From: Vitis vinifera
Lineage: Eukaryota > Streptophyta > Magnoliopsida > Vitales > Vitaceae
DNA: 64,000 nt
Direction: 5' to 3'
Assembly (NCBI RefSeq): GCF_030704535.1
Contig: NC_081819.1
Span: forward strand, 22,602,001 to 22,666,000
The position numbers and the translations under genes were made by a program. Below the pieces are notes generated by a model. The model saw only the letters and a program-made list of their open reading frames with translations, ran no database searches and had not been told where the DNA came from. This document shows positions 1 to 10,350 of this stretch, one piece after another (the stretch's first letter is position 1; every line of letters begins with the position of its first letter).

Positions 1-735
1 CCGATTTTAATAAATTTGTTGTCATTCTTATTTTGGCATGCACTTGTACAAATTTTCTTTGATTTTCAAATATTTTTTTCATTTTCCTTGATTTTTAATA
101 AGCATGAATGAATTTTCGTAACTCTAGAAACAATGGAATTTATGAGATTAATTCATGCAAAATCAATTGGGCTTTGGTGGGGGCCCTATATATGAGTTTT
201 CTCTTCTAATTGCCAACTGTTATATTTAATTAATATTGCTCGATCTTTGTCTTGCTCTTTGATATGCATATGATTATTTTATATTTGAACTAACCTTGTT
301 TCCATGATAGCGCACTATTACTTACTGTTAAGGTACGATTTCATTCCCACTTTGATTATTTTTATGCATGATTCGTTCTATTATTTGATCATTTCGTTGG
401 TATCCATTGATTTCTTTATCAATTGTCACACTTGCTTCACCTTATTTAGTATAAACCCGTTTTTAGGGACTTAGAGGGGTGCTACGACTCACCACCGTAC
501 CTTCCTAATAGGTAACCTGACCCCCAGACCAGACTCGGTTTTTCGCAGACCTGTTTTTTTTCCTTCGGAAGTCACATTTAGAATTTTTATTTCTTATTTT
601 GTTTTTTCCTTAAAAAATAAAACAAAAATAAGTGACAGCTTCAAGTCTTTTTCTAAAAATCATAATTTTTCACAAATAAATAAAAAATGAGTTACGTTGT
701 CGAGTACGAACGCATGTGAAAAACACAGGTCCACA
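1..735 (+). mobile_element. LTR-retroelement-derived fragment (probable 3' part of an LTR)
   Basis: No gene is visible. The stretch at about 455-735 is richer in G+C than its surroundings and has the look of a plant LTR end: a run ending in the words around 'gacccccagaccagactcgg', then a T-rich tract and a conserved tail near 590-735. A diverged copy of that tail is present in reverse orientation at about 8190-8345. The element is cut by the window edge, so its 5' end and superfamily cannot be fixed. Family assignment is inference. Confidence 0.45.
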
Positions 736-801
736 GAATAGCTTCATTATTTTAATTATTTTGGAAGCTGAAAATAAAGATATAGAGGAGCCAAATTCAT
801 T

Positions 802-3800
802 CTAACACTGTCCACCAGGCCCTCCAAACAAAAATGTAATACCCCAAAAACCACCACGATTAATGAGAGGACCAACTTTATAACACCCAGGACTGTCCGC
901 AAGAACAGACATGCCCTTATCTAGAATATCTTCAAAAGCCCCTCCATCCTCGTATTGATACTTAAGCGCCCTCATAAAGCACGCGGCACCCGCTCCTTCC
1001 TCTGGAAAATGGCCACTGCCCATGGGGGGGAAAGGCTGGCTTGGGCTGAATACTTCTCCTCCCCAATATAGCTCTCTGGCAGCCCCAAAGAAACTAAACA
1101 GTTGTTTAGGCCAGTATCCGAACTCTATGTCAGCTACAAATAACCACCAATGACCTGTTTTTGGATCCTAAGAAACACACACAGAAAAAAGAAAGAAAAA
1201 AAAGTTTGTCAACATGTTTGGGAACTGTTGCTGAAAGTAGTTTTTGTTGTTTAGAAGAGAAAAACATTTTTTAAGTCAAGAAAATGTCTGGCAAACTTTT
1301 AACTGAAAATAGGTTTTTAGAATGTCATGAAATTAAGTAATTTTTTTGGGATAAATTTGAGGTGTTTTTTTTTATAGCATGGTAAGAAATAAAGAATTTA
1401 CTTATAAATGCATATTCCTAAAAAAAACAAAATACAAAATACAAAACAAAACCAAAAAAAAAAAATTAAAATTAAAATTGTTTTTCATATTTGAGTTTCC
1501 AAATAGATTATTTTTCCTAAAAAATGAAAATAAGTTAAGAGTCTTAAAGGGTGTTTGATAAATTAACTTTCATGACTTAAAACGACTTAATAAGTTAATG
1601 ACTTGGCGTTTGTTTTTTTATTGAATATAAAAGGTTGAAATATTTGGTTTTTTCTATTTAACTAAATTACCTAAGTTCAATTTAATTATGTTGATTGATA
1701 TTAATATATTGTTTCAAATATTTTAATTTTTTTTATTCAATCAAAAAACAAAAACTACTAATTTATATCAATCTCAATTTTTTTATTAGCTTAATTTGAG
1801 ATTTAAATAAGAATAAATTAATTATTTTGATTTAATACTTAAAATCAATTCTAATTTTAAATTATAATGTTAGGTTATTTTATCAAATATAATTAATTTA
1901 TATAATAATTAAAATTAAATTATTAAGTCATTAAATTAATTTAGAAAGCACCCCCTTAAAAAAATTCTTTTGGCAATTTCTCTCCTATTTTCCTTAGGAT
2001 ATTTTTTTCTTAACTTTTTCATGGCATCAAAGTTCAAAACAAAAAATGATATTCCTTTAATGTTTTTATTTTTTATTTATTTATTAGTTTTCCGAAAAGT
2101 AAAAACATTACTTCAAGAGAGATTAACAAATCATGAGGATTTACCAACCTTGGATACCCTCATTTTAAGATCATACTGGGCGCCACGGTAGGTAGAAGAG
2201 GGAAGTGTAAGGCCCAGTGGAAAGTCAGGGTTAGTTAGGATAAACCCTGGACAAAGAAGATCATAGCAACCGGTTGTCGCACCATTATCTGCCTGCAATA
2301 ATAATATCAAAACCAAATCTGGTTAATAAAGATGATTTTAATTTTAAACCAAAGTCCTAATTTAAACTACACTTGCTTCCCATGAAGAAAAGAAAATTTA
2401 GGTTATGTTTGATAACTGTTTTCGAAAACAGTTTTGAAAAATAAATTTTGACTTGTTTTATAAAATAAAAATTTATTTGAGAGTCTGAAATATTTTTAAC
2501 ATGTTTTTAATATTTTTAAAAATAATTTTTATATTCAATGCTTTATTTTTAACTATTTTATATACTTATATAATTATTTTTTTAAATAGTCTTCAAAAAA
2601 TAAGTTAAAATAATAAAAAAATATGTTTTCTATAATATCATATTTTCTAGTTGTTAAATATGTTTTTTTTATCAAATATATTTTTTTAAATAAAAAACTG
2701 TTCTTGAAAACAGTTATGACTTTTAGTCTATAAAAAAATGAAAATTAAATTTTTTTAAATCTTATAAATATTGAAAGCGTTTTCTAAAATTACCATCAAA
2801 CAAACTTTAATATTTTCTAAAAACTAAATGTAAGCTCACAAATTTCAAAAGCTTACGGTCCAATATGTAAACAAGTGAGTCTTGTTGTCACCATATCTTG
2901 GCTCATACACCTGCAATTTCAAAAGAGTGTTTTAGATATATAAAATAAAGCAGTTGAGATTAAGAGGCTAAGATTCAAGATACTTACTGTCCACCCCACA
3001 GATATGTCAGAGACATCAACTCCACCAGCGAGATAAATTAAAGTAGTACTAGCTTGGTCCGGTGACGAAAGTGTAGGATTGTATATATTCAAGTAGCTTT
3101 CGATTCCATAGTACTCTGGAACTAACAAGTCCTTATTTGTATGTATCTTTGCAGACTGATGCAGCAAAATACCACGTTAGTAATTGATTCGAGGTTAAGA
3201 ACTTATAATCTAACTTAGGAGGTGTTTGTTTTTTGACTTAATAGAAAAAGTTAAATATTTTGGCTTTTTCTATTCAGCTAAAAATAACTTATTGATACTA
3301 TCCAACATAGCTAAAGTGAGCTTATTATCAATAAGTTTAGTTTAATGATGTTGGTTGATGTCAATAAGTTACTTTTAGCTAAATAGAAAAAGCTAAAATA
3401 TTTGGTTTTTTCTATTCAGCCAAAAAATAAACACCACCAATGGTAAAAATTTAAATCCCAGATTACTCGAAAAACGTTTGATTCTGGGGCAAGTGGATGA
3501 CTATTGTCAGCATATCTTCTGGTACGCAGTTTCGAAAAAGCTTGGGCTCGTATAAGATCTTCCTTCTGTGTTCTTCGAATTGGAACTGTTCCAATTGGGC
3601 ACCCTATCCCTTTGCCCAGTACCGATGGTGACTCCTTTTCTTTCACAGATCTCGGATCAAATGTTATCTGTTTGAAAATTAAACACAATAGTCAGTGCTT
3701 AAAATCTGATGGAAAAGTATTCGTAAGGTATGATTCACTTGAATATCAACGTAATAACTACCTGAACTTCATGATTTTTAAGCAAAGGATGATCCAATGA

Positions 3801-4095
3801 TGGCTGTTTGTGAATGTCCACGCAATTAAAAATTTCACCATTGTCTGTCTACAAATAGAAAAATTACCCATTTAAGAATCGCTAACACCAACTCTAGACA
3901 AAGTAATTAAAAGGAACACTAAGAAAAAAAATTTATACTTACTTTAATGGTCTTAACACCAGGCTTATTTAAAATCTTGAGTTGTCTTTCAAGCTCCAGA
4001 TCTTCTTCTCTTGAAATGCTCCAAACTCCATTAATATCAACAACAATCAAAAGAACTAACACACCATAACAACTCATCATCTTTTTGAGAGCCAT
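802..4095 (-). CDS. Neprosin-domain (DUF239) secreted protein, copy A
   Basis: Seven exons on the minus strand: 4095-3943, 3848-3762, 3667-3467, 3155-2988, 2910-2857, 2292-2149 and 1167-802 (stop TAG at 802-804), giving 390 aa with no internal stop. An upstream in-frame ATG at 4116 would add seven residues. The start at 4095 is preferred because copy B keeps only that one. Residues 1-25 form a signal peptide (MALKKMM, then a hydrophobic stretch). The middle matches the neprosin activation peptide (CVDIHKQPSLDHPLLKNH), and the C-terminal half is the neprosin domain (YYGI, GCYDLLCPGF, WWLF, WGGEV, GSGHFPEEG). The family includes the prolyl endopeptidase neprosin of pitcher plants; most land-plant members have no tested activity. 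At the expected first catalytic Glu region the sequence reads DISVGW. Apoplastic or vacuolar location is inferred from the signal peptide. Confidence 0.9.
1549..1955. mobile_element. MITE-like foldback element in neprosin A intron 6
   Basis: The ends are imperfect inverted repeats: it opens with GGGTGTTTGATAAATTAA, and its right end reads as GGGGGTGCTTTCTAAATTAA on the other strand. The interior is very AT-rich. The same element sits at the matching place in unit B (about 11095-11500), so it was inserted before the duplication. A piece near 1603-1762 resembles the 220-bp MITE family found at 3218, 12317 and 13691. Confidence 0.6.
2401..2722. mobile_element. MITE with TTA target duplication in neprosin A intron 5
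   Basis: The left end is GGTTATGTTTGATAACTG. The right end is a degraded inverted copy near 2700-2722, and TTA triplets lie just outside both ends (2398-2400 and 2723-2725). The orthologous insertion in unit B (11936-12313) has better ends. A 3-bp TTA/TAA duplication suggests the PIF/Harbinger (Tourist-like) group. The insertion predates the duplication of the block. Confidence 0.6.
3218..3438. mobile_element. Tourist-like MITE (221 bp), only in unit A
   Basis: It has long terminal inverted repeats: GGAGGTGTTTGTTTTTTG at the left and its near-complement ending in AACACCACC at the right, and the repeat continues inward for about 70 bp. It lies in neprosin A intron 3. The same intron in unit B (about 13195) lacks it, so it inserted after duplication. 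Sister copies of equal length are at 12317-12537 and 13691-13910. The target duplication here is unclear (TTA on the left, AAT on the right). Confidence 0.8.
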
Positions 4096-4116
4096 CTTTG
4101 TCAAGTGTTTACCCAT

Positions 4117-5221
4117 GTTTGCATGTAGTATATATATAGAGTGATAATATAATAATTTGATTTACTCTTTTGGCAATCATTTGAAGATAATATGAATGGA
4201 TAATTTTGTGCTCCTTATATAGAATATAAATTTAAAATATTTTCATCAAAATAGGTTTCCATAACATCTTCTACAAGTTAAAAAAAGAAAAAAAAAACCA
4301 TCACAAATGTTTTTTTTTTTTGAAGTGTTTTTCAACATTTAAAAAATATTTTTTTGAAATTACCTTTTTTAGTACGACAAATTTGTTGATTTACTAGCTT
4401 GATTAGTACATAAATAATGAGGGATTGTTTTACTAAAAATATTGCTCCAATAATAGAATTATTAAATCATAATACCCAAAAGAGTGAAATTTTGTTTATT
4501 TACTTGATTAGAAAAATGTTAAACAAGTATAAAATTGAATTGAAAATATTTTTCCAATCATGAGAGAGCTTGTGGCAAGTGGGTAAGCATTTTTTGAAAA
4601 ATGAATGGATGATTTTGTGCACCATATATGGAATTTAAACATAAAATAAAAATATTTTTTATTAAAATAAATCTTATATTTTCTTCTTGTAACTAAAAAT
4701 AAATAAATCAATCTACTATTAATTTTTTTTTAAGTTTCTTTCAAAATTTAAAAATTATATTTTTTAATTACCTTTTTTTTTTAGTACAACTAATGAGAGA
4801 CAAATTTATTTATTTACTTTCTTAATGGGATTGCATTGAAAATATTGTCCCAATAATAAAATTAATTAAATCATAATATCCAAATAAGTATATATATTAT
4901 TTTCTTATTTATAATACAAAAAACTTGCAAAGTATTCTTCATATTTGAAATTTTGCTTAAAATATCTTACTAAATAAATAAAAGTACCTAAAATTAATTT
5001 TGAAAAATAATGTGTTTTTAGAATAAATTCTCAAATAACTATTTTTATGGAAAGTTTACTAGACCTATTTTCCAAACAAGATAAGTTTTTGCCTATTTTG
5101 CGATCTTGAACCATTTTGATATTTTTTCTATTTGTTTTGATGTTTTGAATAAAACAACTTGTGTGGGTTATAATTTCAATTTTTAGGTATCTAAAAATTC
5201 ATGGTGTGTTCACCCATGGCC
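4117..5221. other. Intergenic, neprosin A upstream region
   Basis: AT-rich sequence with no open frame of note. It should contain the neprosin A promoter. It matches unit B at about 14091-15325, but short where unit B has expanded TA/GA repeats. No specific regulatory site can be supported. Confidence 0.5.
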
Positions 5222-5226
5222 TAATC

Positions 5227-5897
5227 TGTAGGGACTACCCCCAAACGCCCATGTGGCAACTCCGCATAGCACCCCTCCATGGGATACGTGGCACATCAAC
5301 TCTCTATCCGGATTCCCTCAGGGGGGCATACGGCACTCTCAAACCCGCCATCCGGACCACCCTCTCTCTTGTCCGAACATATTGTCCGAACCCAACGCTA
5401 GCAACTTAGCCAAAAGCTTTGGCCGCGAAACGCGAGCCATCCTAGTCTACACTGCCAGAAGCACTTTTGATGGGACCATACTGAGTCACTTCAGATAACA
5501 TGTCACAGCCTACATTCCGCCGCCTGCAGAGCGAAAAGACAGGAATGACGGTAAGTCATCATCCCCACGATTTCTGACAGCCGCTTGCAGAACAATGATG
5601 GCTCTGCCACTACCTCAGCGTCATCATGACAAGCCAAAAAGTCTTCCCACCATTAAAGGGGATAGAGCTTCTAACACTATAAAAGGGCCCTCATGCGAGG
5701 AGAGAAGATAAGCTTTCTTGCTTAGTAAAAAATGAGAAATTGAGTATCATAAAGGAGGCTAACAAAACCATCAGAGGGTGTGTCCGGACCCCCCGTCCGG
5801 ACGTCTTTTGCAGGTTGATTGAAGCGGGTATCATCTTCAATTGAAAAGGCGCATCCATCTGGCAACTACGGTGGCCCGGTGACGCGAAGCTTCAACA
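5227..5897 (+). mobile_element. Solo LTR (671 bp) with 5-bp target duplication
   Basis: It begins TGTAGGGACTACCC and ends TTCAACA, so it has TG...CA ends. The flanks are TAATC (5222-5226) and TGATC (5898-5902), a 5-bp target duplication with one change. Unit B at 15325-15335 shows the unoccupied sequence (cctgatcctgatcc). Inside is a TATA box (CTATAAAAGGG, 5678-5688) on the plus strand. It is clearly more GC-rich than its neighbours. No internal retroelement genes are present, as expected for a solo LTR. The superfamily is not settled, with Ty3/gypsy as a guess. Confidence 0.85.
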
Positions 5898-6040
5898 TGA
5901 TCCTAATTTTTAGGTATCCAAAATTAGTTGCATTTAGCTCCAGCTTTTGGAGGTTTAAGTTTTCTTGGAGTTCGAGTGATTGAAACTCTCGATTTCTTTC
6001 ATTTTCCTAGTAGCCAAACGGAGGACTGATCCTTTTTTTT

Positions 6041-7628
6041 ATGGCGTTTTCTTCCGCTCATTTTTTCCAGAGTGTGTGGCCTCTAAATGCTCATTCTAAT
6101 GTTGCGAGGGCTTGGTTATTGCCACCCGTGGTATCACATACCCTATCAGCTTCTCGGAGACTCTCTTCTCCATTCTTGATCTCAGCACAGTACAATTCGC
6201 GTCGCTTAAACGGAGATTTCGTATCATCTTCTGTTCGTTCTCCGATTTCAACTAAGGTGACAAACGAAGGAAAGAAAACTAAGGATCATCCTATGGATAC
6301 TGTTGATGATAATAAGGTGAAGTTATACTTTTCTCTCTTTCATTTTCTAGATTTGTTTTTAACATTTAAATATTAATTTCTTTGAGATTCTTTTTTTTTT
6401 AAATAATGATTTAATTGATATGTGCTAATCTTTTTTGAGCAATTGCAATTTGAACTCCCGGTCTTTTCAATTTGAGATGGCAGAAGGTATCTATGGTGAT
6501 TATATAGTAATATTTCATAGTTCTGAAAGAGCCTGAAGGTATTTGTCCTATGATGAGGCGAGGTAAAATTGTGAATATGTGAATTTTAAAGATTTTCAGA
6601 GTAAAAAATCTACAAAAAAACTTTTATTCAACCTCTATTTTAGAGTTTGAGCAGAGTCTTTGAGATCTATGGAGAATGTCTGATGAGAGCCTCAGACCTA
6701 GGTGTAGGAGCATTTGGTAACTTAAGCCTCAAGTCTGTGCCCCAAGCTCGAGGTGATTTCCTTAGGCCTTTCGTTGAGGTGTTGTGGATCCTCAGGATGC
6801 TCCTGGAGTAGCCTAGTGGAACATATGGTATTTATTGTGTTTGTGGTATTAGGACTTGTTTTAGTAAACTGTGAAGTATGAACCTAATTTGATTAAGTTG
6901 TTTAACTATAAACTTTTATTTTTAGACTGTAATGATAATTAATATATTTTGTTGTTTTTTAGTAGTGTTTGGGATATTGTTAGTTGGTGAGAACTCTATT
7001 GTGATGTATATGTAAAAAAAAAAAATTCAAAAATGTTTTGGTTGACTGCCAGCGTGGAATAGGAGGAACCTTTTGAGTTAAATCTTTGATTTTGGGTCTT
7101 AGGCCAAATTTTGAGTCGCTCAGAATTTAGGTCGTGACCCTCAATCTATATGCCTCATTGGTTTTAAAACCATAATACTCACATGTAATGCCAACGAGGT
7201 CTCGATACAAATCCTTGCAAAGAAAAAGAATAATTCAAAAAAGAGTAGAAATGTCCTAGAAATGAAAGTAAAACTACAGTAAAATTGGTAGTTAGAGAGA
7301 GGTGTGTAAACTTGTTAGGACAGAAAGAAATTGATGTGAATGATGTTAATTGGTAGAAGAGTTTGAGCAAAGGATGATGATATCAACAAAAGAAAGAGTG
7401 GTTATTTTTAGAAATTATTACATAGAAATCATGTTATTAGAAAAATGCAATGAAGTGTGCAAAATTAGTGATTTTTGGTATTCTTGTAGATTAAGGTGTT
7501 TGGAGTTCGAGAAATTTTTGAAGAAAATGGAAGTGATAGGGCTTGACTTGGTGCTATTCCAATTGAAGTTGAATGTTTATTAGAGATGACGTTGACTGAT
7601 TTATTCAACATGATTATAAAAACTAGAT
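6041..7628 (+). pseudogene. 5' fragment of a BAM2-like beta-amylase gene (exon 1 and part of intron 1)
   Basis: Exon 1 (6041-6316, 92 codons) is still open and nearly identical to exon 1 of the complete gene at 15738, with scattered amino-acid changes. The GT donor after codon 92 is kept. Intron 1 follows to about 7628, where homology to unit B stops. None of the eight catalytic-domain exons follow. Reading through the donor gives a 111-residue frame. The peptide is rich in Ser, Arg and Ala and resembles a plastid transit peptide. The native promoter segment seen in unit B (15336-15615) is missing and a solo LTR lies just upstream. It is best read as a truncated duplicate; whether it is transcribed is unknown. 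Confidence 0.85.
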
Positions 7629-8421
7629 CTTTTTTATTCCAAAAAACCTTTTATAGAAAAATTCAATATGATTTATTCCAAAAAACGAGACCCTTGAAAA
7701 TGGAGTTCATTTCACTCTCAAAACGCATTCTAAAAGAAATCCAAAATTTCCTAAAAGAATCGATTTTTTTTTTTAATTTATCCAAATATGAAAAGGGAAT
7801 GATGGCCTTCTTAAATACATTTCTAATGAAAGTACCATTAAAAACAGTATATATAAATCATTAAAAACATGATAAAAATTGACTCCTAAAACCGAAGAGA
7901 ATTTTGGTAAATAAAAAACAAAAACTTTATAATTTTTTTTTCTTTATTCCAATATGTTTCTCATATAATATAGTAAAACCCTTATAAAATAATACTCTCG
8001 GAATTAAGAGAAATTATTATATTAAGGAGGTTATTGATTTATCAATAAATGAAAAATTTATTAATTTAATGATAAATGAATATTTATTCATTTATAAAGA
8101 ATAATATGTTTCTACTTTACATAGAAGCCTTAGAGACTATTTAAAAAAAATTATTATTATTAATTATAAATGATAAAAAGACTTCTAAAAATAAGAGGTG
8201 TGGTTCTGGATCTGAATTTTTTAGATGCGTTCATACTTGAAGGTGAAACTCATTTTTATTTGTGAAAAAATAATTTTTGAAAAAGTTGAAATCGCCACTT
8301 ATTTTAGTTTATTTTAAAAAAAAATAAGAAAAATTCTTTATTTGTAAAAGACGTTTTTACGAGAATGAATTAAGAAAATGAACTTTTTTTTAATACATTT
8401 CATACAAAGGCCTTTTAATGA
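7629..8421. other. Spacer between duplication units, AT-rich, with an inverted LTR-like tail
   Basis: No gene is supported; the short open frame near 7586-7864 is low-complexity. At about 8190-8345 is a diverged reverse-orientation copy of the tail found at about 590-735 (shared words 'gatgcgttc', 'actcatttttatttgtgaaaaa', 'gccacttattt'). The last bases, AATGA (8417-8421), are the left target duplication of the solo LTR that follows. Confidence 0.5.
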
Positions 8422-10106
8422 TGTTGGGGATAAACGTATGCCCAAGATCCAATCTATCATGTAATCAACTTTAGTTTTAATAAGGTATTAATTCTTTATT
8501 TCATTATCATATATGTTTAAAATAGTTTATATGATAAGGTCCTTGATTAAAATTTGAAAATTGTTATCATGATAGAGATTATGATAATGAGAAGCAATTC
8601 TTTTAATAATTTTAATCTAAACTGTTCTTGATCATAGGATTATTGTCAACAGGATATCAATAATTCAGATAGATCAATATATATGTGATGGTCTTTATTG
8701 GATAAAGATTGATATATCTCATTTGTTAAATTACATATATAGATGATGCACATGTAGATGTGATCATTGAACTGACTCAACTGAGAATTTCTAATGGTTA
8801 TCTTTACCTTAAATTGTCAATAGGAATTTCTCAAGAAGAAATATAATAATTTTCTTTGACCTGAGATTATCAAAGTAATTAACAAGTTATTTATTATATT
8901 TTAATCCCGGACACCTAATGCCTTAGGGCACTAGTTGAATGGATATTGGATATAATTAAATACTTGTAGAATTAATGATTAATCAAGAAGGAATCCATCA
9001 ACTCGTGGTAATGAGTTTGAGCTCTATGATAAAAATAAGACCTTGGCCAAGGGCAATTGAATGAATGAAGAAATGAGTTTCTTAAGTCATTCACTAAATA
9101 AATAATGTGTTGACTTATTAGAGTTTGACAGTAATACCATACTCTAGAGTTAGTCCAGAGCTGTAAATGATGGAAGGAAATATTACATTATTCTTCTACC
9201 GGTTCTTGAAAGTAAAAGATATTACTTCATACTATCTGGACGTTAAGGAGTGTTGCTAGACGCCTACCTTAATTAGTAAATTGATTTGATTAATTTACTA
9301 CCAGCTTAGTAATGAACCTACGGGGTCACACACAAACGAGTGTTTTAATCTTTGCAAAGAGCTATTTATTATTATTTGATAATTAAATTAGAGAATTTAA
9401 TTTTAATCAAATAAATAAATATGTTCTATGTGGAATATTATTATATTCTTTGCTAGCACCAAGAATATAATTAATATAAAAATAAAATAAAATAAAATAA
9501 AATATTTTTCTTTGGACGTGGAAGTTAGTCCACGAGAATGTTTGCTAAACATTTGCAAACATATGGGTACATGCAGCAACTTACAGGAGGGATGTGGGTT
9601 TTGTTTTTAACTTACAAGACTTGGTCAAAGTGTTTTTCAAATGCTATTGAAAATAGCAAAAGAAAAACAAATGGACCAATAGAATCTCTTAGTAGCCCAA
9701 AAAAGAAGGAGGACACGATAGAGATAGATTAAGTGATAAAATCAAAAATCAAATTAGTTGAGTTATCTTATCACTTAAAACAGAATTTGTATCGGATATG
9801 CTATATAGCATACATACACAATCTGAATAAGGATCGATCTATCTTTATCCTCCTTGTTATTACGCCAAAGAAATACAAAGTGTTGTTCTATTTTATTAAG
9901 TTCCGCGTATCAAAGGGTTGATAGCAAAGATTAATTTCGGTGTGGATACACGTAGATTCTTCATACAATTGGAGAAAAATTTTATGCTTGAAGAACTGAT
10001 ATCCAGGTTATTATTTTAAAGTTTTTGATAGCTGCAGTATATTTTTGAATGCAAAATAGATCAATTTTCCGTTGTATGTGTTATAAATTTATTTTATAAC
10101 CTTACA
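8422..10106 (+). mobile_element. Solo LTR (1,685 bp) with perfect AATGA target duplication
   Basis: It starts TGTTGGGGATAAACG and ends TAACCTTACA. AATGA is present on both sides (8417-8421 and 10107-10111). No gag or pol coding is present. The length and the start resemble the long LTRs of some plant Ty1/copia lineages, but that is inference. It occupies most of the interval between the two duplication units, so it inserted in or near the duplication junction. The open frames inside (9538-9921) have no recognised product. Confidence 0.85.
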
Positions 10107-10350
10107 AATGATTCATGAAAATATTATTATTTTATTTATTAACTTATTACATCACCCTCGAGGGAACCAAAAGATTTTATTATTTAAGTTAGGTTATTAA
10201 ATTATTTAATATTCATTTATTGAAGTTTTATAGTACATAAAATAAAAGAGTATAATAAACAATAGGATTAAAATATATTAAAAAAAATAGCTTCATTATT
10301 TTAATTGAATTGGAAGTTGAAGATAAAGATATAGAGGAGCCAAATTCATT

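Larger units (their letters stand above)
739..7628. repeat. Segmental tandem duplication, unit A
   Basis: This block aligns with 10287-17021 along its whole length, with indels. Homology starts at the shared string 'aatagcttcattatttt' (unit A about 737, unit B about 10287). It ends at 'aacatgattataaaaacta' (unit A about 7628, unit B about 17021). It holds neprosin gene A and the first exon plus part of intron 1 of a beta-amylase gene. Differences from unit B include a solo LTR at 5227-5897, a MITE at 3218-3438, loss of about 280 bp matching 15336-15615, and about 360 bp present only here at about 6779-7139. Confidence 0.9.

Noticed and set aside
5161-5498. Two overlapping open frames of about 82 codons
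   Set aside because: They lie inside the solo LTR at 5227-5897, are Pro/Thr/Arg-rich and follow its higher GC content; no gene signal.
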